From: Robertmurraya sp. FSL R5-0851
Lineage (GTDB): Bacteria > Bacillota > Bacilli > Bacillales > Cytobacillaceae
Direction of reading: 5' to 3'
NCBI RefSeq assembly: GCF_038002965.1
Contig: NZ_JBBOOE010000001.1
Coordinates: 1,965,001 to 2,029,000, forward strand
DNA: 64,000 nucleotides
The notes beneath the pieces are model-generated. The model ran no database searches and had not been told where the DNA came from. It was given only the letters and a program-made list of their open reading frames with translations. The translations under genes were made by a program, and so were the position numbers. Below, piece by piece: positions 35,570 to 44,730 of the stretch (the stretch's first letter is position 1; each line of letters opens with the position of its first letter).

Positions 35570-37225
35570 TTGGAAACTTCAAATTTTATTAAGACAATTA
35601 TTAAGGAGGATATAGAATCGGGAAAACATAAAGAGATTATTACCCGCTTCCCTCCTGAACCAAACGGATACTTACATATTGGTCATGCAAAATCAATTGT
35701 GATTAACTTTGGTTTAGCAGATGAGTTTAATGGACGTACAAATCTACGCTTTGATGATACTAACCCATTGAAAGAAGATCAAGAGTACGTTGATTCTATT
35801 AAGGAAGATGTAAAGTGGCTTGGTTTTGAATGGGAAGAGCTTCGATTTGCTTCAGACTACTTCGAAGAAATGTATGATAGAGCCGTATTATTAATTAATA
35901 AGGGACTTGCCTATGTGGATGATTTAACCGCAGATGAGATTCGGGAATATCGTGGAACTCTTACGGAGCCTGGGAAAGAAAGTCCATTTAGAACTCGCTC
36001 AATTGAAGAGAATCTTGATTTATTTGCTCGTATGCGTAAGGGTGAATTTGAGAACGGTCAGAAGGTGCTTCGTGCAAAAATTGACATGAGTTCACCTAAT
36101 ATTAACCTTCGCGATCCAGTTATTTATCGTGTTTCTCATGCAAGTCATCATAATACGGGTGACAAATGGTGTATCTACCCTATGTACGCTTTTGCACACC
36201 CGTTAGAGGATGCAATTGAAGGTGTAACCCACTCATTATGTACAACGGAGTTTGAGGATCAACGTCCGCTGTATAATTGGGTTGTTGAGCAATGTGAAAT
36301 GGAGAGTCAGCCACAACAAATCGAGTTTGGTCGACTAGGGCTTACGAATACTGTAATGAGTAAGAGAAAACTAAAACAGCTTGTTGACGAAGGTTTTGTA
36401 GATGGTTGGGACGATCCTCGGATGCCAACGATATCTGGATTACGAAGAAAAGGTTATACTCCAGAAGCGATTCGTGAGTTTGTAAAAGAAACAGGTATTT
36501 CAAAAGGGTCAGGTGTGGTAGATTCTGCTATGCTTGAACATTTTGTTCGTGAAGATCTAAAGTTGAAAGCACCAAGAACGATGGGCGTACTTCGACCGTT
36601 AAAAGTTGTTATTACGAATTATCCTGAAGGCCAAGTAGAGATGCTTGATGCGGAGATCAATCCGGAGAATCCTGAAATGGGCATCAGACAAATCCCGTTC
36701 TCTAGAGAAATATATATTGAGCAAGATGACTTTATGGAAAATCCTCCAAGTAAATACTTCCGCCTCTTCCCTGGTAATGAAGTGAGACTTAAGCACGCTT
36801 ACTTTATTAAATGTGAAGAAGTCATCAAGGATGAGGATGGCAATGTTGTTGAAATCCACTGTTCGTATGACCCGGAAACAAAGAGCGGAACGGGCTTTAC
36901 GGGAAGAAAGGTTAAGGGTACTCTACATTGGGTGGAAGTATCACAAGCGATTCCAGCAGAATTCCGTTTGTATGAGCCTCTGATCTTAGACAACACGGCC
37001 GAGGATGAAGAAGAGTCAGAAAACAAAACATTCCTTGATAACGTTAATGAAAATTCATTGCAAAAAATTAACGGATTTATCGAACCAAATATGTCTGATA
37101 TCAAGGCACATGATAAATACCAATTTTTCCGTCATGGCTATTTTAATGTAGATCCAAAGGATTCCAAGCCATCTCAAATTGTATTTAATCAGATCGTTTC
37201 GTTAAAGAGTTCTTTTAAATTATAA
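35570..37225 (+). CDS. glnS: Glutaminyl-tRNA synthetase
   Basis: GlnRS charges tRNA(Gln) directly with glutamine. The 551-residue protein matches E. coli GlnRS in length (554) and domain order: a class I catalytic domain with [15 protein letters not shown] near residue 30 and [10 protein letters not shown] near 265, then the two beta-barrel anticodon domains (about 340-551). The start is TTG 35570 with AGAAAGG upstream at a somewhat long spacing. Most Bacillus make Gln-tRNA(Gln) by the GatCAB amidotransferase route and lack this enzyme, so the gene was probably acquired. It stands alone, beside two insertion sequences, and ends in a terminator shared with ltaS. Confidence 0.95.
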   Translation: METSNFIKTIIKEDIESGKHKEIITRFPPEPNGYLHIGHAKSIVINFGLADEFNGRTNLRFDDTNPLKEDQEYVDSIKEDVKWLGFEWEELRFASDYFEEMYDRAVLLINKGLAYVDDLTADEIREYRGTLTEPGKESPFRTRSIEENLDLFARMRKGEFENGQKVLRAKIDMSSPNINLRDPVIYRVSHASHHNTGDKWCIYPMYAFAHPLEDAIEGVTHSLCTTEFEDQRPLYNWVVEQCEMESQPQQIEFGRLGLTNTVMSKRKLKQLVDEGFVDGWDDPRMPTISGLRRKGYTPEAIREFVKETGISKGSGVVDSAMLEHFVREDLKLKAPRTMGVLRPLKVVITNYPEGQVEMLDAEINPENPEMGIRQIPFSREIYIEQDDFMENPPSKYFRLFPGNEVRLKHAYFIKCEEVIKDEDGNVVEIHCSYDPETKSGTGFTGRKVKGTLHWVEVSQAIPAEFRLYEPLILDNTAEDEEESENKTFLDNVNENSLQKINGFIEPNMSDIKAHDKYQFFRHGYFNVDPKDSKPSQIVFNQIVSLKSSFKL

Positions 37226-37261
37226 AAACATATGGTCAATCTGCTTTTGGGATTGACCATA

Positions 37262-37298
37262 AAAAAACTGTAAGGGAATATATCCCCTACAGTTTTTT
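37262..37298. terminator. Bidirectional terminator between glnS and ltaS
   Basis: AAAAACTGTA…GGG pairs with CCC…TACAGTTTTT around an AATATAT loop. It overlaps the ltaS stop codon. A second hairpin, GGTCAATC/GGATTGACC, lies just before it. Confidence 0.85.
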
Positions 37299-39288
37299 AT
37301 TGGCTTACTTCTTCATTGGCTGGTACTTCAGACTCTTCAGTTTCATCGGTTTCTATTTCAGTTTCTGTTTTTGTCTCAGCCTCAGCCTTGTTTGTATAGT
37401 CATATTCATTAGGATTTACTGGTGTAAAACCATCCGGTGTGTAGAAACGAAGCAAGTCTTTATTTACAATTACGTCAGATGTACGGAGCTTTTCTTCTGT
37501 TTGCTCCTTCATACGAGTGATCTCTTCTGTTTCCTCTATGCGCTCTCCAGTTGCTGTATTGTAGAGTCTACCATCAATATAAGTAACAGATTCGCTAATG
37601 AAGTTCCCATTACGGAATGGTACAACAGAATCATGCTGTGGTGAAAATAAATCAGTACCAAGCTGTACATATTCCTTCGTACTTACACCAAGTAAGTGTA
37701 GAACAGTTGGCATTAAGTCAATTTGGCCACCGTATTGATGCATGGTTCCACCTTCAACACCCGGAATGTGTATGAAAAGTGGTACTCTTTGAAGTTGTGC
37801 ACTTTCAAATTCATTTACCTCTTTATCAAGAACAATCGACATGGCTTTATTATGGTTTTCTGAAATGCCATAATGGTCACCATACATAACGATCATTGAA
37901 TTTTCATATAAACCACTTTCCTTCAGATACGTAAAAAATTCGCTTAAAGCTTCATCTAAATAACGTGCGGTTTGGAAATAGTTATCAACCGAAGTGTCTC
38001 CAGTTGTATGCTTTTCGATGGTTGCTTCCTCTTGATCCATTGGATACGGGAAGTGGTTCGATAAAGTAATAAATTTAGCATAGAAAGGCTGCGGTACTGA
38101 TTCTAGCAATGAAACAGATTCCTCGAAGAACGGTTTATCTTTAAGGCCGTAGTTAAGGACATCTTCTTCTTTTGCATTGTAATAGCTTAAATCATAAAAC
38201 TTATCGAAGCCCAGTCGTTTATAAATTTCATCACGGTTCCAGAATGTACGATTGTTACCATGGAACACCGCTGATGTATAACCTTGTTGTCCAAGAATAG
38301 CAGGTGCTGCTTGGTAAGTGTTACGTCCTCTTGTTGAGAATGCAGATCCTTGTGGTAATCCATATAATGAGTTTTCTAACATAAATTCAGCATCAGCTGT
38401 TTTCCCTTGACCAGTCTGATGGAAGAAATTATCAAAATAAAACGTATTGGAATCTCTTGTTAAAGAATTCATAAACGGAGTAACTTCTTGTCCGTTTAAT
38501 TGGTAATCAATTAGGAAATTTTGAACAGACTCTAAATGAATATAGATCACGTTCTTCCCTTTTGCTACCCCAAATAGTTCTGGGTTTGGCTCAGCGTATA
38601 GCGCTCTTGTGAAGTTTTGCACTTCCGTAATATCGTCCGTGTCTGCCATTGCACGTTGAGCAGATACACCTGTGCTTTGAATCGCGTCATAAATGGTAAA
38701 GTTGTACATACCTAAATATTTAACAATATAATTACGGTCAAATGTTCTTGTTAATAGCTGAGGACGATCTGTCTCAGCAAGTCCAAGATTGACTGCGAAG
38801 AAACCAAGACCAGTAAGAAATACTAGAGCAAGTTGTCGTCCTTTTAATTTTCCAACCATCGGTGTTACTCGCTTAGTTAGTAACAGTGTAAACAAAATGA
38901 TTGTGTCTAGGAAATACAATGAATCCGTTGGTCGAATTAAAGCTAAAATACTTCCTCCAAGATCTGATGCGTTACCTGTTTGAGTTAAGGTTGGCAACGT
39001 AATGAAATCGGAGAAAAAGCGGTAATACACAATATTAGCAAACAATAAGAAAGTAAGAAGGAAATTAACTGTCACTAGCATTTTTAGTGATCTTTTCCCT
39101 TTAAAAAATAAAGCAAGTCCTAGAAAAAGAATGGCAGAACTAATTGGGTTAATAAATAACAAAAACTTCTGTATTCCATTATCAAGATCTAAATTAAATT
39201 CAAATCGATATGCTCCGTAAGTCTTAATCCACAAAAGAATAATTGCCACAAAATAAAACTGTATGTGCGTTAATTTTTTGTTAAGCAT
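37297..39288 (-). CDS. ltaS: Lipoteichoic acid synthase family protein
   Basis: The 663-residue enzyme polymerises glycerol phosphate from phosphatidylglycerol onto the lipoteichoic acid anchor. Five N-terminal membrane segments (about residues 5-175) precede a linker and an extracellular sulfatase-type domain from about 240. The catalytic Thr is in GQGKTADAEF near residue 300, and the metal-binding YGDHYG lies near 475. The C-terminus ends in an unusual Glu/Thr-rich acidic tail of about 35 residues. Bacillus species often have several paralogues (LtaS, YqgS, YfnI, YvgJ); which one this is cannot be decided here. It is monocistronic. Confidence 0.92.
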   Translation of the reverse strand: MLNKKLTHIQFYFVAIILLWIKTYGAYRFEFNLDLDNGIQKFLLFINPISSAILFLGLALFFKGKRSLKMLVTVNFLLTFLLFANIVYYRFFSDFITLPTLTQTGNASDLGGSILALIRPTDSLYFLDTIILFTLLLTKRVTPMVGKLKGRQLALVFLTGLGFFAVNLGLAETDRPQLLTRTFDRNYIVKYLGMYNFTIYDAIQSTGVSAQRAMADTDDITEVQNFTRALYAEPNPELFGVAKGKNVIYIHLESVQNFLIDYQLNGQEVTPFMNSLTRDSNTFYFDNFFHQTGQGKTADAEFMLENSLYGLPQGSAFSTRGRNTYQAAPAILGQQGYTSAVFHGNNRTFWNRDEIYKRLGFDKFYDLSYYNAKEEDVLNYGLKDKPFFEESVSLLESVPQPFYAKFITLSNHFPYPMDQEEATIEKHTTGDTSVDNYFQTARYLDEALSEFFTYLKESGLYENSMIVMYGDHYGISENHNKAMSIVLDKEVNEFESAQLQRVPLFIHIPGVEGGTMHQYGGQIDLMPTVLHLLGVSTKEYVQLGTDLFSPQHDSVVPFRNGNFISESVTYIDGRLYNTATGERIEETEEITRMKEQTEEKLRTSDVIVNKDLLRFYTPDGFTPVNPNEYDYTNKAEAETKTETEIETDETEESEVPANEEVSQ

Positions 39289-39526
39289 ATTTAATCACCT
39301 CTTCATCATTAAAACCTTAACTATAATAGCTCATTTTTAGTAATTTTCAATATCTTAAATAGTAGCGAGTAACAAACAATAGTGTACAACATAGTTATTA
39401 ACAAATTGTGACGACTCTTGTCTTTTCTTAAAAAATATTTAATATTCTCTTTAAAAATGCCAATGATTTTTAGCATTCTGTTTACAAAAACAGATTATAC
39501 CATAAAAAAAAGGAGTAAGGCACCCC

Positions 39527-40156
39527 TTACTCACAATTATTGTTGATCTTTTTGTAAATTTTTTGGAAGCGCTTTTCTCTCTCTTCCGTACGAAATATCG
39601 GATCCTCTACAAGCAGAGAGAGCAATTTTCTTCTTTTATCTGTGTCATTTACACTCTCTTGAATATAGGAGCGCTTTTCCATTAGGAACTCTACATAATC
39701 CTCATAATCTTTACTATAAATGGCCTCTAGATCTTTTTTTATTTTTTTCGATAAGCTGGGACTTGCACCAGAGGTCGTAACTGCAATGGCAAGCCGTCCT
39801 CTCCTAACGACAGAAGGTACGATTACGTTAGAAGAGGAATAATCATCAGCAAAGTTGATGAGTTGAGAGGGACTGACCCCTTTCCGTAGTTCACTACTTA
39901 CATGTGGATCATTGGTGGCAGAGATAATATAGAAAGCATCCTCAATATCACTTAGTTCAAACGATTTTTGAATCCAATGAACTAATCCACTGTTTACGTA
40001 GGGAAAAATGGACTCCATGAGAGTGGGACTTATGATCGTAATGACTGCTTCTGATTGCAATAATCCTTCCAGTTTACGAGCAGCAATTCGTCCCCCGCCA
40101 ATAATACATACCTTTTTGTATTTTAGATTTATAAAGACAGGATATAAGTTTTCCAT
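39527..40156 (-). CDS. sirC: Precorrin-2 dehydrogenase / sirohydrochlorin ferrochelatase-like protein
   Basis: The 209-residue protein oxidises precorrin-2 to sirohydrochlorin with NAD+ on the way to siroheme, the prosthetic group of NirB. It opens with YPVFINLKYKKVCIIGGGRIAARKLEGLL, the NAD-binding motif typical of SirC/CysG-N, and ends in the small dimerisation domain. Length fits the dehydrogenase-only type (YlnF/SirC), so iron insertion may need another protein. It is the last gene of the unit nirB-nirD-sumT/hemD-sirC, 18 bp after its neighbour. Confidence 0.88.
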   Translation of the reverse strand: MENLYPVFINLKYKKVCIIGGGRIAARKLEGLLQSEAVITIISPTLMESIFPYVNSGLVHWIQKSFELSDIEDAFYIISATNDPHVSSELRKGVSPSQLINFADDYSSSNVIVPSVVRRGRLAIAVTTSGASPSLSKKIKKDLEAIYSKDYEDYVEFLMEKRSYIQESVNDTDKRRKLLSLLVEDPIFRTEEREKRFQKIYKKINNNCE

Positions 40157-40174
40157 TTCATCACCGTTTGCTTT

Positions 40175-41644
40175 TTAGGAATCAGACTTTTTTGCTAGAG
40201 ATAATAGAAGCGACGGGATAGTTGCTTCTTTTGTTTGTTCTGCCCCTAGTATTTCGTGTGCTAGTAGTGCATTCATTGTTTGATTACCAAAGCAGTATAT
40301 CTCTAGTTCTTTTAACATATCTGTTGTAAGAGAATCAGTTTTCTCAAGTGCTTTTATCAATATTGGTACAGAAGCGGAACTTGGAAAGATTACTGTATTA
40401 AGCTTAGAGTCGTCAAGCATACGCTTAAAAATAGGCAGATACGTTTCATCCACTTCTTTTATAGATGTTGTAAAGGTTTCAAAATTCCCAAAATTCAAGA
40501 CGTTTTGACTAGTTTCTTCTATATTATTACTACTTCCAATGAGGAGGATAGTCCCTCCTTTTCTTAATTTCTCAGTTGGTTCAGCGAGCAGCCCTTTATT
40601 CAATAGTTGATTTACTGATTTCTGCGACATACCGTACAAATCAGCTTGGATTGAACGAATGTCTATTTTCTCTTCTATTAATATTTGAAAGAACTCTTCT
40701 ACGCTCTCAGGTGAGGTAAATATAATGGAAGAATACATTGAGAGCTTAGATAGTATGAGACGATCTGGTGTTATTTTTACACGTTTCCATTTAGGAAATT
40801 CAATCACGTCAGCACCTTGTTCTTCTAATGCCTTTGCTAGATTACTCGTGTTCAGCCCTGTTCTTGGAAGCAATATCTGGCGACCAAATAATGGTTTTTT
40901 CTCAAACCAGCTGATTTTTTCTCTAAGAGAAGCGATATTTCCAACCAACGTAATGGCTGGATTCGTAAACTTTTCTTCCTCCACACGCTGAACGATCGTT
41001 TCAAGTGTACCTTCCAGTGTTTTTTGACGTCCAAATGTTCCCCACTGAATGAGCGTGACTGGTGTTGATGAGGGTTTCCCATGTGAAAGTAAATTCGTAC
41101 ATATATGCGAAAGATTGCCTACACCCATGTAAAAAGCAATTGTATCGATCCCTTTTGCAAGTCCTTCCCAGTTGAGTGTAGATTTCCCGTCCTTTGATTT
41201 ATCATGAGCCGTAACAATGGCAAATGATTCTCCATATTCTCGGTGGGTTACTGGAATACCAGCATAGAGAGGGGCTGCAATTCCGGAAGTGATTCCTGGA
41301 ATCAATTCAAACGAAAGACCATTTTTAGCTAAAGCCTCTGCTTCTTCACCTACGCGTCCGAACACTCCAGGGTCTCCACCCTTTAATCGAACGACGATTT
41401 TTCCTGCAGCTGTTTTCTCTACAAGTAGCTCGTTTATTTTTTCCTGCCTGAGGGTATGACGATCAGGAAGCTTCCCACAGTAGATAAACTCACAATTTGG
41501 CGGTGCAAAATCCAGAAGCTTTGGGTTTGCAAGTCGGTCATAAAGAATAACCTCCGCTCTTTGAATGGCTTCTAGGCCTTTTACTGTAATGAGTCCGATA
41601 TCCCCTGGTCCTGCTCCAACTAAATATGCTTTTCCTGTTGTCAT
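40175..41644 (-). CDS. Fused uroporphyrinogen-III C-methyltransferase and uroporphyrinogen-III synthase
   Basis: The 489-residue protein combines two enzymes. Residues 1-245 are SUMT (CobA/NasF): AYLVGAGPGDIGLITVKG, VRLKGGDPGVFGR and the YAGIPVTHR region. From about 255 to the end is a HemD-like domain (GRQILLPRTGLNTSNLAKALEEQGA) that closes the tetrapyrrole ring. HemD is poorly conserved, so activity of the second half is inferred from position and fold. The fusion makes precorrin-2 directly from the hydroxymethylbilane stage. It sits between nirD and sirC in the nitrite-reductase unit and starts at an ATG with GGGGAGGAAG upstream. Confidence 0.9.
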   Translation of the reverse strand: MTTGKAYLVGAGPGDIGLITVKGLEAIQRAEVILYDRLANPKLLDFAPPNCEFIYCGKLPDRHTLRQEKINELLVEKTAAGKIVVRLKGGDPGVFGRVGEEAEALAKNGLSFELIPGITSGIAAPLYAGIPVTHREYGESFAIVTAHDKSKDGKSTLNWEGLAKGIDTIAFYMGVGNLSHICTNLLSHGKPSSTPVTLIQWGTFGRQKTLEGTLETIVQRVEEEKFTNPAITLVGNIASLREKISWFEKKPLFGRQILLPRTGLNTSNLAKALEEQGADVIEFPKWKRVKITPDRLILSKLSMYSSIIFTSPESVEEFFQILIEEKIDIRSIQADLYGMSQKSVNQLLNKGLLAEPTEKLRKGGTILLIGSSNNIEETSQNVLNFGNFETFTTSIKEVDETYLPIFKRMLDDSKLNTVIFPSSASVPILIKALEKTDSLTTDMLKELEIYCFGNQTMNALLAHEILGAEQTKEATIPSLLLSLAKKSDS

Positions 41645-41666
41645 ACAAACTTCCTCCCCTAGGCAA

Positions 41667-41688
41667 ATGGGGGCGAAGTCGCCCCCAT
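41667..41688 (-). other. Intercistronic GC-rich hairpin between nirD and sumT
   Basis: A perfect 10-bp stem, ATGGGGGCGA/TCGCCCCCAT with a 2-nt gap, lies directly after the nirD stop and before the next ribosome site. No T run follows, so it is more likely to stabilise the upstream mRNA or damp downstream expression than to terminate fully. Confidence 0.7.
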
Positions 41689-41691
41689 CCT

Positions 41692-42012
41692 TTATATTAG
41701 TAATAAAATGCGATTATCTTCAACTTCTACTTCATACGTTTTTACTTGTCCTTCGTCTGGTGCTTGGACCTTCCCATCATTCAAAGAGATTTTCCAGTCA
41801 TAAAGTGGACAGTATACATAGCTTCCACTTACTAAGCCATCAGCCAAAGTGCCTCCTTTTGGATGAGGACTTTTGTTTTCAACCGCTTTAACTTCTCCAG
41901 TTGATAGTTTAAATAGGACTATTTCTTTTTCGCCAAGTCGGATCACTTTTCCTGCTTGATGTGCTAATGTTTGATAATTTCCGACATCAACCTTTGTTAA
42001 TGTTTGTGGCAT
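41692..42012 (-). CDS. nirD: Nitrite reductase small subunit
   Basis: This 106-residue Rieske-like protein is the small subunit of NAD(P)H nitrite reductase. The fold is recognisable (NKSPHPKGGTLADGLV, YVYCPLYDWKISL), but the Cys of the first cluster-binding pair and the His of the second are replaced (SPH, YDW), as in other NirD proteins that do not bind a [2Fe-2S] cluster. I favour the ATG at 42012, which gives the common NirD length; readings from 42051 are possible and a GAGGAAAGG lies between them. It follows nirB by 76 bp. Confidence 0.87.
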   Translation of the reverse strand: MPQTLTKVDVGNYQTLAHQAGKVIRLGEKEIVLFKLSTGEVKAVENKSPHPKGGTLADGLVSGSYVYCPLYDWKISLNDGKVQAPDEGQVKTYEVEVEDNRILLLI

Positions 42013-42088
42013 ATCAATCACCAAAACCTTTCCTCTAATTTTACCCATCATTTTCGTCTTCGTAAATATTAAATTTCCACTTACGATA

Positions 42089-44524
42089 CTAGACTAAAAC
42101 TTCTGGAAATTCCTCTGTTTTGTAGTATTTTTCACGAATTTGTTGATTTTTCAGTGCTTCATTCCAAGGCTCTGTGTATCTAGTTAATGAACGATCCAGT
42201 TTCGCAGTTAATTCTTTTCTAACTTCAGCATTCTGCAGTACTTCTTTTACATGTTCTAGGCCCACACGTTCAATCCATGTTGATGTACGCTCTAGGTAAT
42301 TGGCGGTCTCACGGTAGTACTGAATATAAGCACTAATCATATCCATTACGTCTTCTTCAGTCTTTAACGTGCAGAGTAGGTCACCGGCACGAAGATCGGT
42401 TCCTCCGTTACCGCCTACATACAATTCAAAACCGCCATCAATTCCGACAATTCCCATATCTTTAATTCCTGCTTCAGCACAGTTACGTGGACATCCTGAT
42501 ACGCCCATCTTAAATTTATGTGGAGTGTCTAAACGTTCAAATTTCTTCTCAAGGTCAATTCCTAGTTGCATGGTATCTTGTGTACCATAACGGCAGAATT
42601 GAGATCCTACACATGTTTTTACTGTACGTAATGTTTTTCCGTAGGCATAACCAGAAGGCATTCCTAGGTCTTCCCAAACATTTGTCAGATCTTCTTTTTT
42701 CACACCTAGTAATGCGATACGCTGTCCACCAGTAAGCTTAACAAGCGGTATATTGTATTTCTCGGTAACCTCAGCAATTTTCTTTAAGTCCTCAGCATTT
42801 GTTACACCACCGTACATTCTTGGAACAACAGAGTATGTGCCGTCTTTTTGAATGTTCGCGTGCATTTTCTCGTTAACAAGTCGAGAGTCACGTTCATCGT
42901 GGTATTCTTCAGGGTGAAGCATACCTAGATAGTAGTTAAGAGCAGGACGACATTTGCTGCAGCCTTCCTCGTTGTTCCAGCCAAGAACATTCATGACTTC
43001 TTTCGTACTCATCATGCCTTTTTCTTTAATTTCAGCAACTACCTCGTCACGGCTTAAAGTTGTACAACCACAGAGAGTCTTTTTATTAGCTTTTGTGGCA
43101 TCAAATGAATCACCCAATGTATAAGCAAGAATTTCACCAACAATACCTTTACATCGACCGCAAGAACGACCTGCGTTTGTACAGCTAGATACTTGATCAA
43201 CCGTTGTAAGCCCTTTTGTTTGAATGGCTTCCACTATGGTTCCCTTTGAGACGCCGTTACATCCACACACAATCTCTGTATCTGGCATAGAGTCAACGCT
43301 CATGTCTGCTTGACCCCCGCCACAGCAACCAGAGTCTAAGATACTTGCGCTTGTTTTCCCACTAACATCTTCTTTATCAACAAGCATGCGGAACAATTTT
43401 GTACTATCCTTTGTGTCACCGTATAGAACAATCCCCACTACTCGATTGTCTCTTATTAGTATTTTTTTATAAATGCCTTCAAATTCATTGTGTACTTTAA
43501 TTGCTTTTGTTGATTTATCATCAATTATTTCACCCGCAGAATAAAGGTCAACATCAGAAACCTTCAGCTGGGTCCCTGTTACAGATCCTTCATATGGTGA
43601 AACCTCTAAACCGAGTATTCTCTGTGCTAAAACCTTCCCTTGTTCATAGAGAGGGGCGACCATTCCATACGTGATTTCTCTATGTTCTGCACATTCCCCA
43701 ACCGCATATACATTAGGTGTATTTGTTTCCATCAAGTCATTGACAACAATCCCACGGTTTACATTAATGCCAGCTTCTTTTGCAAGCTGTGTATTTGGTT
43801 TAATTCCGACCGCCATAACGACTAGATCTGTTTCGATTTCTGTTCCGTCGCTAAATCGAAGACCTGTAACTCGGTCATCTCCAAGAATTACACTCGTTTG
43901 TTTTTCAAAAAGGAACTTCATCCCTTGCGCTTCAAGTTCTTCTTTCAGCATAATTGCAGCTGTCTCATCTAGCTGTCTTTCCATGAGGTGTGGCATCAAA
44001 TGAACCACATGAACGTCCATTCCTAGGTCAATTAAACCTCTTGCAGCTTCTAGACCAAGAAGACCTCCACCGATAACTACCGCTTTTTTATGTGTACGAG
44101 CTACTTCCATCATATTTTCACAATCTTGAATATCACGGAAGCCCGTTACTCCTTGTTTATCCGCACCGGGTACCGGTAGGATGAAAGAGCTTGAACCTGT
44201 TGCAATAATTAGTTCATCGTAAGCAACGATTCTTCCCGTAGAAGAAACGACTGTCTTTAATTGTGGATTGATCTTTGCTACCGCTTCATTTGTATATAAA
44301 GTGATATTATTTTCACGGTACCATTCCCATTCATTTAGAAAGATCTCATCTACCGTTGTTTTTCCTTGCAATACATTTGATAATTGAATTCGGTTGTAGT
44401 TTGGATATGGTTCGTTTCCAAAGATTGTTATATGAAAAGCATCGGGCGTTAGTTTTAGAATTTCCTCGATTACTCTTACTCCTGCCATCCCGTTACCAAT
44501 AAGAACTAAATGTTTTTTTTCCAT
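42089..44524 (-). CDS. nirB: Nitrite reductase [NAD(P)H] large subunit
   Basis: NirB reduces nitrite to ammonium with NAD(P)H in the cytosol. The 811-residue product has the FAD/NAD domain at the front (IGNGMAGVRVIEEIL, VIGGGLLGLEAARGL), two BFD-type [2Fe-2S] regions (CGCNGVSKG…CGRCKG near residue 425 and CGCTTLSRDEV…CSKC near 500), and the siroheme/[4Fe-4S] domain with CVGSQFCRYG and GCPRNCAEAG near 640 and 680. It is the first gene of a unit with nirD, SUMT-HemD and SirC, which supply siroheme. The promoter carries two TGTGA-N6-TCACA sites (separate entry), pointing to oxygen control. No nitrate reductase or transporter is in the window. Confidence 0.95.
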   Translation of the reverse strand: MEKKHLVLIGNGMAGVRVIEEILKLTPDAFHITIFGNEPYPNYNRIQLSNVLQGKTTVDEIFLNEWEWYRENNITLYTNEAVAKINPQLKTVVSSTGRIVAYDELIIATGSSSFILPVPGADKQGVTGFRDIQDCENMMEVARTHKKAVVIGGGLLGLEAARGLIDLGMDVHVVHLMPHLMERQLDETAAIMLKEELEAQGMKFLFEKQTSVILGDDRVTGLRFSDGTEIETDLVVMAVGIKPNTQLAKEAGINVNRGIVVNDLMETNTPNVYAVGECAEHREITYGMVAPLYEQGKVLAQRILGLEVSPYEGSVTGTQLKVSDVDLYSAGEIIDDKSTKAIKVHNEFEGIYKKILIRDNRVVGIVLYGDTKDSTKLFRMLVDKEDVSGKTSASILDSGCCGGGQADMSVDSMPDTEIVCGCNGVSKGTIVEAIQTKGLTTVDQVSSCTNAGRSCGRCKGIVGEILAYTLGDSFDATKANKKTLCGCTTLSRDEVVAEIKEKGMMSTKEVMNVLGWNNEEGCSKCRPALNYYLGMLHPEEYHDERDSRLVNEKMHANIQKDGTYSVVPRMYGGVTNAEDLKKIAEVTEKYNIPLVKLTGGQRIALLGVKKEDLTNVWEDLGMPSGYAYGKTLRTVKTCVGSQFCRYGTQDTMQLGIDLEKKFERLDTPHKFKMGVSGCPRNCAEAGIKDMGIVGIDGGFELYVGGNGGTDLRAGDLLCTLKTEEDVMDMISAYIQYYRETANYLERTSTWIERVGLEHVKEVLQNAEVRKELTAKLDRSLTRYTEPWNEALKNQQIREKYYKTEEFPEVLV

Positions 44525-44580
44525 TTTGTTTTGTCCTCCCCAGCCTGAGCTTTATGCTCGTTATTTCACAATCAATTTGA

Positions 44581-44659
44581 TAGCTCTATTTTAACTTCTT
44601 TTATGTTGAAAACTTGTGAAGTTTGTCACACTTTCGTGAACTATGTGAATGTATTCACA
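44581..44659 (-). promoter_or_regulatory. nirB promoter with two Fnr/Crp-type palindromes
   Basis: TGTGAAGTTTGTCACA (44615-44630) and TGTGAATGTATTCACA (44644-44659) both match TGTGA-N6-TCACA exactly. Read on the minus strand, TAAAAT (44593-44588) is a good -10; placing +1 at 44581 centres the first site at -41.5 and the second at -70.5. The -41.5 position is that of a class II Fnr activator site. Rex has a related consensus and is an alternative. Confidence 0.72.
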
Positions 44660-44687
44660 TTTTGTTCAAAGTTTTGAAGCTTTCAGA

Positions 44688-44721
44688 ATGAAAAAAAGCT
44701 GGTGCATGATTGCACCAGCTT
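44688..44721 (-). terminator. Terminator of the TPR/dynamin-like gene
   Basis: An 11-bp perfect stem AAGCTGGTGCA/TGCACCAGCTT with a 4-nt loop is followed on the minus strand by a T run. Confidence 0.88.
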
Positions 44722-44730
44722 GAAAACTAA

